From: Apostichopus japonicus
Lineage: Eukaryota; Echinodermata; Holothuroidea; Aspidochirotida; Stichopodidae
Reading direction: 5' to 3'
Assembly: GCF_037975245.1 (NCBI RefSeq)
Contig: NC_092562.1
Span: forward strand, 1,465,001 to 1,529,000
DNA length: 64,000 nucleotides
Made by a program: the position numbers and the translations under genes. This document shows, one piece after another, positions 34,706 through 47,784 of the stretch; the stretch's first letter is position 1, and each line of letters begins with the position of its first letter. The notes beneath the pieces are model-generated. The model was not told where the DNA came from. It searched no databases and worked only from the letters and a program-made list of their open reading frames with translations.

Positions 34706-37700
34706 AGCTAACACTCCACACATAACACTCCACACATAATATACCATCATGACTGTTAACTTTTAATCTAATCAATTTATTGCGCAAGCTTTGATGTAAT
34801 TTTTTGGACCATGAACTCTAAGATTATACTATTTACTGATAGCAACCCTTTGTTAATAATAGAATGCGTCTATTTTAGAATTAAGCCATAGGAGCCGAAA
34901 ATACAGTACAATCTTATTCTTATCATTGTTATAATTGATTTGTTGCACAGAATAGTAAACGCAGTGAACCTTTTTTGAACTTGAGATGTATACTCACTGG
35001 AGTGTGGTATACTATTTATTCCCTTCTTTATTTGCTAACAAAATAGCAATGGTGATATATTATAATAAAAAAAACGAATTGTTAAGAAGGTCTATTGATG
35101 TGGTGCTGCACAGATATTTTGAGACTTGAGTCGGCATTATAACTTATTGCTTTGTGTTCTCAATTATAAATCGGTATTTTTAAAACCAGTTTGTGTATTG
35201 TATTTTAACTGGTAAAATGTAATTTTTTAAATTGGTACAACATCATTGTTATTTTACAGTCTGTGTCTTACTGTATAGAGTCTAAATTATTCTCTGTGCT
35301 TTTGTATGTATAGTTCTCTAAGCAGGTATGTGGTATCTAGCGGTATTATCACGACTGTCTTACAACTGGGAATAGACTTGTAGTTTATAAGTCAAAACTC
35401 CGTACTAATTACAATGCAACGAGTGTGAGTACAACATCACGCGTATCAGTATTTACTTTAACAGTTCGAGTACAACGCTATGAGCACGCGTACGAGTACA
35501 GAAAAAAAAGTTACTCGAGTATTAGTACGGTAAGTACAAATCTTGCATAGAAGTATATATCTAACGCAAAATAGATAATCCCCCGGAAGTATAAGGTTGA
35601 CGCCAATTCGTAATACTGATATTCGTACACTGTTTTATGGGGTACAAGGTGCGAGAGCGCGATTAGGAGTACTCATGAGTAACCTTGTACTTAGTATATT
35701 TACCAAGCGTTGGCGGTGCGTAAATTTAGGGTATACATACGTAATGACGCGGATCATGCTGTTTTGAAAACGATTTTTGTTTACAAAAAAAACTCTTTTG
35801 AACCCTCCCGCCCATCCCCACAACCCACCTCAATTCCAACCCCTCCCACCCGCACCCTATGAAACTGGTTTGGTGCATGGATTTTATCCATATCTATATT
35901 GTAAACGAAGTAAAAAAAGGAAGATATAAGTGTAAAGTATAGACTGATGGTCTTTTACATTCAAATCCAATTAAACAATTTTTGTAAAATCGTCCCACAT
36001 CATTTTGAAAATCATATGGAAAGTGTGTTTTTTTTTAGAACTGTTCTGTGATATTAAAGAATCATGGAATGACATGAACTGATTTAGATCACCCCTCCCC
36101 TTCCCCCTTTAAGTTGAAGGAAGCTTGTTATTATATATGCTTCCTGGAGATAATTGTATTTAATTGTTTGTTAATAATACTCAGCCGGAAGATCGCATCT
36201 GCATCTAACATATGTTATTAGTAAACCGTCAATCAACGCACTACTTTACTAACAGGGAGAAATTGTATATCCCCAGACGAAAACGCATCTCATGGCTATA
36301 TGAAGATTCCTGAATTCACGGTATCATATTTGAGAATTAACAGGGGGGCCACGCATGGTCCTCGAACAGCCCTATATTTTGATCCCCATTTACATATGAA
36401 TATCCGTATGTATACAGGGGCGGACTGGAGCATAAACTGTTACCGGCTCAGTGTAAAACCGACGCCGCATGGGCGTTGAACCAGCGGCGCATTTGGTGCC
36501 TCGGATGAAACTATAGCTTCTTCTAACGATGAACAGGAAACCGGTGCCTTCGTCATTATAGCTTGTCGGCACCTCAGTGGAGCACCGGTCCCAAGCCTGG
36601 AAAACCGGTGTTCCAGTCCTTCCATGATCCCTACCCTTAATTTCTTTCTTAATTTCGTTGCAATATCATCTTAACCTGGAATTGCAGTAATTTCGATGTA
36701 ATAATAACGACATTGAATTTCCTGCGGAAATGAATGTGTCCTGATGCGGCAGCAATAACATCTTATTCAACACATAAACAGGTCTAAAAACGGCATCGTT
36801 TGTCGATTTCACCAGAATGAGAGTCATAAGGCTCGAACCCAAGAAAGGCTTGGGTTAAATTTAACTGTTTAAATCCCACTAAGTTGATGGAAAAGTACAT
36901 GAAGTTGCTTCAAACCAAATTTGACGTTTCGTTCTTACGCTGTATAAATGTAAGCCATTTTTGTTGAGACTGTGTATATGGCGTTCGATAATGTAGTTGC
37001 CGATTGGACTCTCAAACGCAGCACTAACTATCAGTACAGAAAATATATGTACTGGACGCGAAGGCACTGGGAGCCCCCCCCCCCCTACCTCCGCCCACCC
37101 GCAGCATGATGAAAACCCTTAAGTGTGCCCTTTCGTTATAAGACAAATTGCAATTAAAAAGTACCGTGTTGTTGAAAAATTAAAACAAAATGTAACTAAA
37201 AGTGCAGAATTCAGAGTCATATATCCACTGCCCTCGAAGTTCTCCCCGCCCCCCCCCCCCCTCCTCTCCCTCTCCATTGAACCCTCTGCTGTTGTCACTC
37301 CTAGCGCAAAGTCATTGAACAGAATGAGTTACCGTATATATCCATCATTACATAGCCTATGTGCAGACAGGCTGCGATACTGTGTGGGGGTTTTGTTTCG
37401 GATGACCCGAACCGGAAGTAGGTTACGCGTGCATCATGCTAAGTAGAACTGTAGATTGTATTGAGACCAGTCTGAAATAATTCATGACAAGAAGACAAAC
37501 AGCGTTTGTTGGTAAAATCATGTCATTTATATACATATATACGTCTGGTGTATAGTCTTGATGTGCGGCCTTATCATGTAGTAAATTACAACAAACATGG
37601 ACAAACATGGACAAACCGATCACAATGGTTAGTACATGTCAAAAATAAGGAATCAAGAAAACACGCAAGTTATAAGTTGACGTGTGGAAAATAGAAGTAA

Positions 37701-38884
37701 AAATACTTTTGCTCTTCAAGTCGTCAAACATACAATAATTTAGAAAGACTCAGTGGACATATCAGTGCAATAAGGCAATATTGGGTCAAAACCTCGATAT
37801 TTGTAGAACCGGTAATCCCGAGATTGGGGCATTCATTCGAATTAATACTCCTTATTTGGTGATGTAAATATAGATCAGTGTTCCCTTTTTGCTTCAATAA
37901 AGACCCATGCATAGGGTTGAAGAGTACGGTGTGTATACTCATATATTACATAACGTTCTGAGAACTAAAACGGATGAGAACGTAAAACAAATTCAAGCAA
38001 AGTGAGTTATCTCTTGAAGATACCACATTGCATTGAAGACCGTCCTATCATCAAATAGTTATGTCATCTTGATCATTTGCGAATGCCATATGATATGATG
38101 AATTCTCTTACCACACAAATTAAAAAAAAACTGTTATGATTTGACGAAACGTGCTTATGGTGAAAATATTCAGGACTTTTGTGGCCGTTTCAATAGGCCT
38201 ACCTATATCAATATCTAGCTTCTTCTTCTTGTTCATGTCACACTCACATCAAAGTCATATCAACAAAATTTGTGGATGAAACATTTCCAATGTTGCTGAT
38301 GTATACATTATGGGTTCCGATGTTCTCATAGGGTCCTCAAATCGAAAAAAGTAAATCAAATGTTTTTAGTTAATTATTATTTCCCACAAAAAGTTGTGTC
38401 CCTCCTTGAAACGTTCATACACACATCGATCAGCTGTGAGTTGTTAGTTACAAATATTGTACAATTAAGTAAGATAATATCACGGAATGTTTCTTAAAAT
38501 CCTATTTAGAACTATGGCCTTTTGTTTAAACCAAAATTGGCAAATGCATTGAGTGACAGAACAATATATGTTATGGTACGGAACCAAGGAGGAACCGGGC
38601 TTCCACCTTCTAAAATATTTCCCCAAAAAACGTATATATAAACATAATTTTCATCAAAGCAAGGTGTAAAGAAAAATAGGTGCAGTCTCAGAAGTTAATG
38701 ACATTACAAAACATCCAGGCGGCTTCCATATACAAAGGGAGGGGGAGTACGTTAGGATTATTGGATAAATACCACGAGTACTAGCCATAGGATATAATAC
38801 ACCAGAAAGAAAACGGACTTTTCCTTATAGTGGTATAACCACTTTTTCCTATGATATTATTTAATTATTTCATTGAGAATTCAA
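34706..38884. other. No gene seen
   Basis: About 4.2 kb with no credible exon. It includes GAGTAC-rich degenerate repeats at 35395-35530, a hAT-like remnant at 36412-36626 and C-runs at 37074-37084 and 37249-37261. Confidence 0.5.
36412..36626. mobile_element. hAT-like TIR remnant
   Basis: CAGGGGCGGACTGGA on the left faces GTTCCAGTCCTTCCATG on the right, an imperfect inverted pair of the CAGGGGCGGACTGG type. Flanking octamers do not match, so the ends are uncertain. Confidence 0.35.
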
Positions 38885-39188
38885 CTAGTCGTCAAAAAGT
38901 ACTTTCATAATTGCAGACGTTTCGTCATAGAAAGCGGATTTGACTGACCTGACCTGACCCGACTGAGCTTGACTAAGTTCGACTGAGTTTGACTCAGTTG
39001 TAGCTGAGCTCGAGTGGGGTGAACCCGAGCTGTTAAGTGATGGTGCTGATGGTGAGTCAGACAAACATCGACAACAACAAGAACAACCAAAGAATACGAG
39101 TGGAACTGTTCTATTGGCAGTCTGGAAATATAATGGTAAGTAGGCAAAGAGTTCCAAAGACTTCAACAAGCTTTGCTCAATAGGCAGA
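38885..39188. other. 3' flank of bZIP gene 1
   Basis: Probable 3' UTR. It contains a degenerate TGACC/GACTGA repeat at 38940-39000. The serine-rich 94-codon minus-strand frame here is in another frame from the bZIP gene and is explained by that repeat. Confidence 0.5.
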
Positions 39189-40730
39189 TCATTGTCGTGT
39201 TATTGTGCCGGACGTCACAATCTCTTTCAAAAGAGCGACGTCTCTGTACAGACCAGTCAGCTGATCACGAAGATCTACATTTTCTTTTCGAAGGTCAGTA
39301 CTATGTACTGACCACTGGCTGTTACTCTGCTCGTCGTGGTGGTTATATGGAGAGTATCTATACGACTTGAATGGTTTGACGTAGTTGGTAAGGTATCTTT
39401 CCGAATGAGGTAATGGAACAGGTAATTCCGTCCTGTTATTTTGAAGTGCAGACGTCATGTATACTGCAGCTGTATGTTCTTCCGGTCTACTATAACCTTT
39501 GAGCCCCGAACACGTTCTCTTTTCCGTACCTGCTCCGTCCAAACTCGTGAAATTCATGTCATCAGTTCTGTCGTTTAAAGTATCCTGACAAGGTTTGGAA
39601 AAGTTTGTCGACTTTTGGACGGTGAAGTCACTTTCCAACAATTTTCTAGAATAGCCGTCCTGTTTGGCTCGAATTTTTGGAGGCATGTTATGTGATGTAC
39701 GGCCATGATTGGCGACGTGTTTATCCTTCCAACTACCTAATGATTCCTTTCCTGATATATTTACACGGAGATCAACAACCTCGTATTGGCCATCATCTAT
39801 CATGTTTGTGGAAGGTTCATCTCCGACATTTCGATTCTTCAGGACATTGACACATTTGTTATGCTGTGACTCCACAGGACAAGAAGTAGCAGTTATTTGA
39901 TCAACTCTCCGTGATGGGTTTCGTGGACGTGAAGTGCCATCGCTGATACGATTAGCTACCAACCGTGGAGGGGTGACCGAAGGCACAAGTGTTGGAGGCA
40001 ACAATGGGTTCATCCACTGGTCCGTATAGCTATACTGTCGTCGGAAATCAACATCAACTCTCGACTGTGGGCTTGAGGACTCCTTGGGGCTAGCCATCAT
40101 GTCATCTTGCTCCTTTGGAGAATTGACGGGACTCTCAGTTATGACCTCCTCCTTCACCTCTATTGGGAGTCGATTTTTATTGGCGTCCGTTACTGCAACG
40201 TGCTTCTTCAGGGCGGCTAGCTCTTTCTTCAACTGGGTGTTCTCATTCATAAGTTCGACAACTTTCGTTTCCAGGACCAAGTCATTCAACCGTCGTTTTT
40301 CTCGGGACCGTTTCGCAGCCTCGTTATTCTTTTGACGCTTCATCCAATAGGAATTGTCCTTTTGATAGTCTGGAACAAACTCCCTCTGCCTTCTGGCATA
40401 TGCCACGTGTCTATTTCGCTCTAAAAGTTGGTCAACGAGCTGGACTTCTTCTGACTGCATCCGTTCATCACTGGATACTGGCTCTCTTCCTACATCGAGA
40501 ACGGCATTTTGAGGTAGTGTATTTCTAGTCACCCCGGGAGATGCATATCCTGGTGCAGCCATTAGGAAAGCTGGGTGCACCAACTGTATTGGTTTCGATG
40601 ACGTTTCAGTAGAGATTGGCGTGACGACGCACGATGTAGCAATGTTGTAGTTGTGAGCAGCGACGATTTCTCCACTTGGTGATATTACTGGGTTGTCAAT
40701 CGACTCGTTTGCTTCCTTCGATAAGGCCAT
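39189..40730 (-). CDS. nfil3-like: NFIL3/E4BP4-like bZIP transcription factor 1
   Basis: A single exon encodes 513 residues. Residues about 118-178 form the b[22 protein letters not shown] leads to basic region [16 protein letters not shown] (135-150) and a leucine zipper at Leu153/160/167/174. This basic region, with [13 protein letters not shown] and LNDLVLE, is diagnostic of NFIL3 (E4BP4), a nuclear repressor binding RTTAYGTAAY D-box sites. The middle is Ser/Thr/Pro-rich with several SP sites (205-222). The last 30 residues form a second short amphipathic segment ending [11 protein letters not shown]. The ATG follows a 3' splice site (TTTTTCACAG|CAAA) by 4 nt, matching vertebrate NFIL3, whose coding region is one exon after a noncoding one. 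A related gene lies 9.8 kb upstream on the same strand. Confidence 0.92.
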   Translation of the reverse strand: MALSKEANESIDNPVISPSGEIVAAHNYNIATSCVVTPISTETSSKPIQLVHPAFLMAAPGYASPGVTRNTLPQNAVLDVGREPVSSDERMQSEEVQLVDQLLERNRHVAYARRQREFVPDYQKDNSYWMKRQKNNEAAKRSREKRRLNDLVLETKVVELMNENTQLKKELAALKKHVAVTDANKNRLPIEVKEEVITESPVNSPKEQDDMMASPKESSSPQSRVDVDFRRQYSYTDQWMNPLLPPTLVPSVTPPRLVANRISDGTSRPRNPSRRVDQITATSCPVESQHNKCVNVLKNRNVGDEPSTNMIDDGQYEVVDLRVNISGKESLGSWKDKHVANHGRTSHNMPPKIRAKQDGYSRKLLESDFTVQKSTNFSKPCQDTLNDRTDDMNFTSLDGAGTEKRTCSGLKGYSRPEEHTAAVYMTSALQNNRTELPVPLPHSERYLTNYVKPFKSYRYSPYNHHDEQSNSQWSVHSTDLRKENVDLRDQLTGLYRDVALLKEIVTSGTITRQ

Positions 40731-40733
40731 TTT

Positions 40734-40745
40734 GCTGTGAAAAAC
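40734..40745 (-). promoter_or_regulatory. 3' splice site before bZIP gene 1 coding exon
   Basis: Minus-strand GTTTTTCACAG|C; only CAAA separates it from the ATG, giving AAAATGG start context. It implies at least one upstream noncoding exon. Confidence 0.6.
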
Positions 40746-42451
40746 AAGAAAAAAAGATGAAGATTATTGAACTAAAACGTCATGTGTATAACATGCAAAT
40801 TACCTATATAGGTTCCCAAAGTTTGCTAACAGTACATAACCAAATTGAAAAGAGAAAAAAAACAGTCACAGCGCTGGCAACGAGTTCGTATAAAATGTAT
40901 GTATGTAAAAACAAAGACATGCTCATCTGATTTGCCTTGATGACATCATTCATTTCTGATGTTGCCAGATGCATTTACAGAAATATCACCAAATAAAAAA
41001 AAAGATCATATCTGCACGATACAAAAATGATTATGATAATGTAGTTTTGACCCAAAGATGTAAAGAGAAACTTAAGGAATTTTCCTAAGCAATCAATTTC
41101 AGCCTACCAGAGTTCAGGCCGTTTTATCCTCCTGTTAGTTATTTTCAATTGAAAATGCCATACGGTCCTTATACGAAATACCGCGGGCTCTTTAAGCAGG
41201 TTGGTGTTAGTATCAGCCATGCCTGCTTTAAGTGTCGCACATCTGGGTTATAAATAATTCGTTGTACATTCATTTTCGCTCTTTGTTATAATTATTATTA
41301 TTATTATTATTAATTTTGAAGATAATTTCATGAGGATATAAAAACCTCTTGTAAGAGCTTTCTCGATATTCATGTTGTGAAGTTTTCATGCCTACAAACC
41401 TTTTACCAAATTGTTCGATGATTAAGCAGCAAATACTATTCAAAAATTCGGTCATGCTAATTCGGATGCTATCACATTTAACAGACGTCAAATACGTTTC
41501 AAAAAGAGGTTTCTAATGAAAATGTTCATGAATATTCTTTTTAACATCAATGTGAATTGTATAGGGCCGGTAAAACTATTAATGTGAAAACCATTTTTTT
41601 TTTTTGTGAAAACAAATCGAAGCGACCAATCACGTATACACACGTTGCTATGACAACGGACGTTTTTTATGTTTGTCTCCATCCTCTTCAGTTCCCTTAC
41701 GTTGTTGTGCTGCGTTCTTTTGTTTTCCCTCTTTAGAAATTTTCTTTAATTGGATGTTGATTGTATGTAGACCTATATAGACTGGATACAATTCTGTTTT
41801 ATACGAATACTGCAATCATTGTTGCATCTGTTCGAGATATATATATCTATAGAAATGTGAGTAATGTTCCATCAAAAACAGAGAGAGAGATAGAGAGAGT
41901 TTTGAAAGGACGTTTAAGAAAAAGAAACTTCCTGCGTGTATTAAGGTTCTTTTTAACATTCTAGTCTTTGTTCGATACAAACAGCTTTGAGGCGGCGAAT
42001 GTAAAACGTCCTTGCACCTTGGAAGCGACATACGTCGATATATTGCAAACACGAGCATGCTTATGCTATATATCACCGCTGCCACGAAGTCCAGAATAGA
42101 AAACAAAATTGGAATCTTATGTTGAAATGCGCTGAACTATACATGGCCTTTCGAACAACAATAATATACAATAAAAAGAATGATTAGACTATATCTCAAC
42201 GAAGAAGTCGATTTGCAATTTGTATGTTTGTTTTTTGTTTTGTTTTTGTAGTATACTATATAGCTTCGTGTCGAATTATATAGTAACCAACCCAGCAATT
42301 GGAATTATCTGGAGCGAAAGCAACCGCATATATTATCTTAATGATATGTTAACAACATGCCATTCGCAACAAAATATAAAAAGCTTGGCATTACCGCATT
42401 TACATACAGTATCTGTGTAGTTGATTGTACTACAGAGTTTCTACTGGGTTA
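40746..42451. other. No gene seen
   Basis: Upstream intron or flank of bZIP gene 1. Contains (ATT)n at 41291-41312 and a GA run at 41879-41900. Confidence 0.5.
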
Positions 42452-42526
<75 letters not shown>

Positions 42527-42561
42527 CATATATTAGTTAGTATATATATAGTTATTAGTTA

Positions 42562-42601
<40 letters not shown>
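42452..42601. repeat. (TA)n microsatellite, interrupted
   Basis: Two TA tracts separated by TTAGTTAGTATATATAG. Confidence 0.95.
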
Positions 42602-42606
<5 letters not shown>

Positions 42607-43199
42607 TAAGAAGAGAGAAAGAAAAACGAAAAAACAAATAATTATTTATTTATTTTTAATAATGTTTTAGATATGTTCCTTTCAAGATATGGTTGGTCTA
42701 TACATGATTTAGTCTAACACAGAGGTAATTGTTTTTCAGATATTACAGGAAAAATAGGAAACCATAACGTTCTGTAAGATGTTAATAGCCTCAGTTAAAC
42801 ACATGTTTACAATGCCTTTTATTTTAATTTTCGTTAAAGTTTGTTGGAAAATATAGCATAATTAAGCAACATGAACTTTAAGGCCTGCACTGGACGGACG
42901 CAATCATAGTTAATTTAGCCTTTAAAGTAACATTTCAGAGATGAATCAACAATTTTTAAAGCCATTCTTAAAGACAGAATGTCTTGAAAAACCCTTCAAA
43001 ACCGCTGATTTCGGTCGCCCGGTACGAAAAGGAAAGCTTCGACACCAAACGGTGCATTCTGGGGCAAATTTAAAGTAGGACTATAATTGTATAAACGCAA
43101 GATTATGCTGATATATAGTAATGAATTTGGTGTGAGGTTAAAAAAGGGGAGGAGGGGGGAATGTACCTTATTTACAAGTCTAAAAATATGCCTCAGAAC

Positions 43200-43330
43200 A
43201 CACCATTTAACGTCTTAACTCTTTTTATTGTGTGGGGTGTAGGCACACCATATGGTCCTCTACATGGGAGACGGCTTCAATGACCCTAGAGCCACAACCC
43301 TACTTTATAAATCCCTGGCCCTCTCTGTAA
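43200..43330 (+). repeat. Interspersed repeat copy 1
   Basis: CCTCTACATGGGAG followed by a CCAC-CCT-rich stretch resembles 53140-53280 (CCTCTACATGGGAGTTGACT). Family unknown; diverged. Confidence 0.4.
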
Positions 43331-43716
43331 AACTCTTTCTAAAACTTTGGGCCTTTTTAAAGCGTTCATCGCTTACCCAAATCAGTCGTGTAGATTAAGA
43401 ATTTTCCGCACCTCGGGGCCCCTGACTCTTGAACATCATTTGAGCTCCATTAAATCTAACCGATCACAACCGTACTACCCCCCCCCCCTTTCTCCCTCCG
43501 TCCTTACCCCTCGTCCTCCTTTAGTATCCGTGATTCACGGAGCACATGGGTTTCTACTACTTATGATTACGTGACTTTCTGATAATAACACACCGTCAGT
43601 CTGTTTATAGCTCCATGTCAGAACCAACTACTTACTGTTCACTGATTTTATATTATGCTTGCCCTGAGCCAGGCTACGTGACAATGTTCGAATTGAACAA
43701 TGTCGCTTGACCTTGT

Positions 43717-43726
43717 GTTACGTAAG
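43717..43726. promoter_or_regulatory. D-box core near bZIP gene 1
   Basis: GTTACGTAAG carries the full TTACGTAA palindrome (9 of 10 of the NFIL3 consensus), about 3 kb upstream of bZIP gene 1. Nuclear-receptor half-site-like GACCTTG and GTGACCTTA flank it. Possible autoregulation; occurrence by chance cannot be excluded. Confidence 0.25.
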
Positions 43727-44796
43727 TTGTGTGACCTTACGCGGCACTGGAACGTTATTCCTATCTGAAGTGCTAATATAAGAGGTTATCTCATAGGCGG
43801 TTAATTGATGCACAAACAAAAATGTGAACTGTTCGTATAGTAATCACCTGATTCAATGAAAAACAATTAACATTTATATGAAAATAAGTACGAGATCAAT
43901 TTAAGGAAACATGTTTCACAAAAATAGGTTTATACTTCATGTCATATTTTGTGTTTTGGTTTATGAGTCAAGTCAAGATTTTGAGTACGAACGGTATATA
44001 TGAAGACACTTGACAGCTGAGATACTTTACCAAAGGAAGTGGAAAGTACGCCTAAATGTTGGGTACGTTGGTTAACGTTAAAGATATACACTTTACGTTA
44101 CATATTAATTGTGATAACTCGAATTATTACGAACACATTCCATTGACGCCCGAGCCTCCTGCCCCTAATCAACCGTTATCCCCCAACACCCCCCCCCTCA
44201 CTCCCCGTCCACTCCCCACACAAACTACAAAATGTGGTGTTATTCACCTTTCCCACTTCTGCCTATACCTAACAACATTACTATAGCAAGAACAATCCAA
44301 ATGGTAATAAACTGGAGGACTGGGGACGGATAATGTAATATATATGATTCCAATACCATCAGTCATTGCTAGGCCAGCCAGCCCCTCCCCATCCCCGTCC
44401 CCCATTACCTCCACTGCGTTGCAAGGTAGCTTGATGCTAGTGTCATAAATTTGAATTACATACAAAATGCTAGTTTAAAAAAAAATAAAAACAATTAGAG
44501 TAGAGTTAAAAAAAAAACAATTAAAAACAATTAGAGTAGAGTTAAAAAAAAACTCACATTAACTTCCTGTGGCAAAAGCCAAAAGCTGCTGTTTTCTCCT
44601 AGTAATGCTGTCAAGCTAATCACCTTCCCTTGCTTTAATTTTAACAACGTAGATCATCCAACTGCGGCAGGGTGTACAGATAAACGTTTGTTTTCAAATA
44701 AACTGGTTCATACGAACTGCCTTCTTGTCACGCCACCTCACGTTCTGGTGCAACATAAATAATACATGCCAGTAGACGACAAAAAAGAAAACTCAC

Positions 44797-44811
44797 CTTG
44801 CCCTTAGCCAT
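44797..44811 (-). other. Candidate upstream exon ending MAKGK
   Basis: Minus-strand ATGGCTAAGGGCAAG|GTGAGT is a good donor after a five-codon open frame. Spliced to the bZIP gene 1 acceptor it would be out of frame with that protein, so it could only be a leader with a short upstream frame, or a different gene. Confidence 0.2.
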
Positions 44812-45515
44812 TCTTACCAACATCGACTCCTTTAGTTCAGACAGTGCAGTATGCTGTAATTCCAACACCAACGGGATTATGTAACAGACCAATGTAATTA
44901 CCCAAAAATGTCAGGGTATTATTACCAACAAGATTTCATATTTTAACACAATCGTTGCAGCACGCAATATTTTAAAACGTTCTTAGATGGTTCGTTCGTT
45001 CATTTTAACTGACAAAAAACGACCAAAAGAACCCAATTACACGTATAAAATGATCACAGCGTACCCCTGCAAAATAATGCATCCGTCCATGTCTCAATGA
45101 GACTGCGCAGACAGGGCTGAATTGTCACATTTACTCGATCGTATTCAATGCAGGCTTTCATAATCGACAACAAGAGTTGCATAATAGTTCTCTATTTGCG
45201 GGGTGACTTGTGTATACAATCATTACGTAGCGTGTATATACGGTAGTGTACAACAACAGACACAGCTCGCCCGGGATTATGGATTCAGTGCGGGTTATGA
45301 AACCTATTTTTTTTTTCTTTTTTTCTTTCTCGCTTTCAGACGTATAACGAACAATTGATTTTAATCGTGTGCCTAGACCGTTTGATAACGGTTCGTATGG
45401 CAGTGTTCGTTTAACGAAACGGAGTAGGCATATAGACAGACATGTAAACAGGTTATTTGGTTATTAATGAAACGTCACCAGTATGGGTGTATGCATGTAT
45501 GTGTGTATGTATGTG

Positions 45516-45866
45516 TGTATGTACAAGGGCGTAGGAACCGGGGGCTGGGGGCGCCAGCCCCCCCCCCAGTGAAAAATATGGTGGGCGGAAGTATCATTCC
45601 GCCCCCCGCTTCGCAAGTCAGAAAACCCCTTTTTCATTTCCTAAAAAAAAAAAATCTCATTTGGAGCACCAAATTGCATCTAAGGCCAGGTGAAAATGCA
45701 AAATTATTTACAAAATGGAGTGGGTGTTGAAGTGTGCTATATTGCACCAAATTGCATCTGAGGCCACCTGAAAATGCAAAAGAAATTCCCCCAGGCCGGA
45801 CATCAGTCTTCAGCCCCCCCCCCCCCCTCCCACTCAAAAGTACCTTCCTACGCCACTGTGTATGTA
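45516..45866 (+). mobile_element. hAT-type MITE, copy 1, with 8-bp TSD
   Basis: TGTATGTA at 45516-45523 and 45859-45866 flank a 335-bp element (45524-45858). It begins CAAGGGCGTAGGAACC and ends CCTTCCTACGCCACTG, inverted termini of the form CARKGGCGTAGGAA. The body matches 57347-57709, including GCCCCCCGCTTCGCAAGTCA and two copies of GCACCAAATTGCATCT. TSD length and termini fit hAT; no transposase. The flank is TGTATG-rich, so the TSD is best judged together with the second copy. Confidence 0.85.
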
Positions 45867-45880
45867 TGCGTATATGTATG

Positions 45881-45915
45881 TATTTTAGATCCTCCTGCAA
45901 GCAGGAACTCGCGAA
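45881..45915 (-). repeat. SINE body fragment
   Basis: TTTTAGATCCTCCTGCAAGC and CAGGAACTCGCGAA match the SINE body at about 34467-34503. It lies just outside the MITE TSD. Confidence 0.5.
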
Positions 45916-46692
45916 TGTTTCGTGGGTGTCGCGGAAAGTATATGGCATCGTAAGACTTGAGTTGTGGTTTTAAGACAAGGGCATATTTGTTCTGAGGCAA
46001 AGGGTCCTCACGGCTAACTATTTTAGCGATTTTGTTAAACGTATAAGAATGATAAAATCAAGAGGAAATTTCAAGATAAATGAGCAAACGATAACATCTG
46101 TGTTTATAGAACCACTGCTTTTGTAAGAGAATTTGGATCTCCTTGACCCTCATCCTTGTATACTTTATACCCAAATCGTCATGTTGCTCTCAAGTTCTTT
46201 ATAAGTTGATACCAGCAACTAAAAGCTGACCATATAAATAGCTCCGTCTCGGCCCAAATAAACCCACAAGACTATTGCAGAAAAAGGTCAACAAGCTCGG
46301 AGCATCTTAACAGTTACGTAATGAAGTTACGTCAGTTCAGAGATGCTTTGTAGGAATGTCATAATGAAGGTCAACAAAGGGGAAGAAACTTTCCCAAACC
46401 TGATTTATACACGTAAAGAGAATTTATGAAAATTGGCTTTGTCTTTTGGACAATCTTGGTACTGAGCATTTTTTTCCATTTTCTTTTTACATATTTTCGA
46501 CATAAAAACTCCAAAGCATTCTCACCCCTTCCCCCCCCTTGCCTGAAACGATGATGCCCACAACATTCCTAATTAACGTTCATGACAGGGGTAGTGGGAA
46601 AGGGTAACAGGTGTATATGTAGGGAGGGGTTCGAAAGGGCTGAATGGTTCAAGGTAAGCATTGATATGTAGAAGCATTGATATGTAGAAGCC
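45916..46692. other. No gene seen
   Basis: Contains a full-consensus D-box GTTACGTAAT at 46313-46322, about 5.6 kb upstream of bZIP gene 1. No exon seen. Confidence 0.45.
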
Positions 46693-46975
46693 GTAAAACG
46701 TAACGCAAGGGTATGGAGGGACCGAGACGAACACGTCCGCCTCCATCCCGGGCCTCCCACCCACCCCCTCCGCACCTCCAGTTTTGTAAAACGTGACACA
46801 AGGGTGTGGTGGAACCAAGACAAACACGTCAGCCTCCATTCTCTCCCTCCTACCCCTCCGCACCTCCAGTGTTGTAAAACGTGACACAAGGGTGTGGTGG
46901 AACCAAGACGAACACGTCCGCCTCCATCCCCTCCCTTCCACCCCTCCGCAGCTCCAGTTTTGTAAAAAAAAAAAC
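46693..46975. repeat. 88-93 bp minisatellite, about three units
   Basis: GTAAAACGT starts at 46693, 46786 and 46874, with a degraded fourth at 46962. Each unit contains AAGGGTGTGGTGGAACCAAG, ACACGTC and CTCCGCACCTCCAGT. Minus-strand frames of 106 and 122 codons are by-products. Confidence 0.85.
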
Positions 46976-47784
46976 GTGTTAATGAGATGCAGACCTACAT
47001 TTTTGTTTCCTTTCGTTATTAAAACTTTGTTCTTTCTGTAGGAAAATTGAGAAAATTGCTAATAAAAATTTCCTTTTTCCATGAAAAATGTAGACACAAA
47101 TTGTTGTTATAATAGTGCCCTGGTGTTGAAAAACGTTCAAATTAATATCATAATTGTGCTACTGTATGCATATAGAATCCTTTTTGAAGGCGGGTTTTTG
47201 AGTTGATTTGATCAGGTGATCAAATAAACTTCCCTGCCTCTCGAAGGATGATTTAACAGCGTCCATAACAGATGAGGGCGCTGTGACAAATTTATTACAC
47301 GCAATAAGTCTAGGAAAACTCGAAGACAAATACTGTGACATGATCGTGTGTTGTGCCCCCCCCCCCTCCTTTTAGTTGCGAATGGGTATCAGACAATGGA
47401 TCGGGAATGAAAACCAGTCGAAAGAAAAAGTTGACGAGCGCCTGTCATCAAAATGGAGTACCTCTTTTAGGGGTCAGTGCCAGAGTAGGCGGGAATTCAT
47501 CTTTAAATTTGATTTTTATGGTGATATACTGACTAAGAGATGTTTCCGTTTTGATCGCCGAAATACTTAACTTAAGTTAAACAACCGAGGCTGAACGATT
47601 GAAGTGACTGGACTGCTTAGTCTAACACAGAGATACATCACAAATATGGTATATTGTTAACAACGTTACCAATCCAACATCAGTGTACCGCCTTATTTAG
47701 CTAAGTTGCTACGGGTGATTCTTGAAATTACTCACTTAAGGTAACATGCAAACGTATATTTAACAACTTCTTGAAGATAACCCA
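46976..47784. other. No gene seen
   Basis: A C-run at 47358-47367; otherwise nothing recognised. Confidence 0.5.

Larger units (their letters stand above)
42602..45515. other. No gene seen
   Basis: Putative upstream region of bZIP gene 1. Contains a D-box core (43717-43726), a candidate 5' exon donor (44797), several poly-C runs, and 43200-43330, which resembles 53140-53280. Confidence 0.45.

Noticed and set aside
38885-39169. Serine-rich 94-codon frame just after bZIP gene 1
   Set aside because: Different frame from the gene, no acceptor, and explained by a degenerate TGACC-type repeat in the 3' flank.
46569-46941. Overlapping 106- and 122-codon minus-strand frames with repeated EADVFV and HPCVTFY text
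   Set aside because: Translation of the 88-93 bp minisatellite; unit lengths are not a constant multiple of three and no gene signals flank it.
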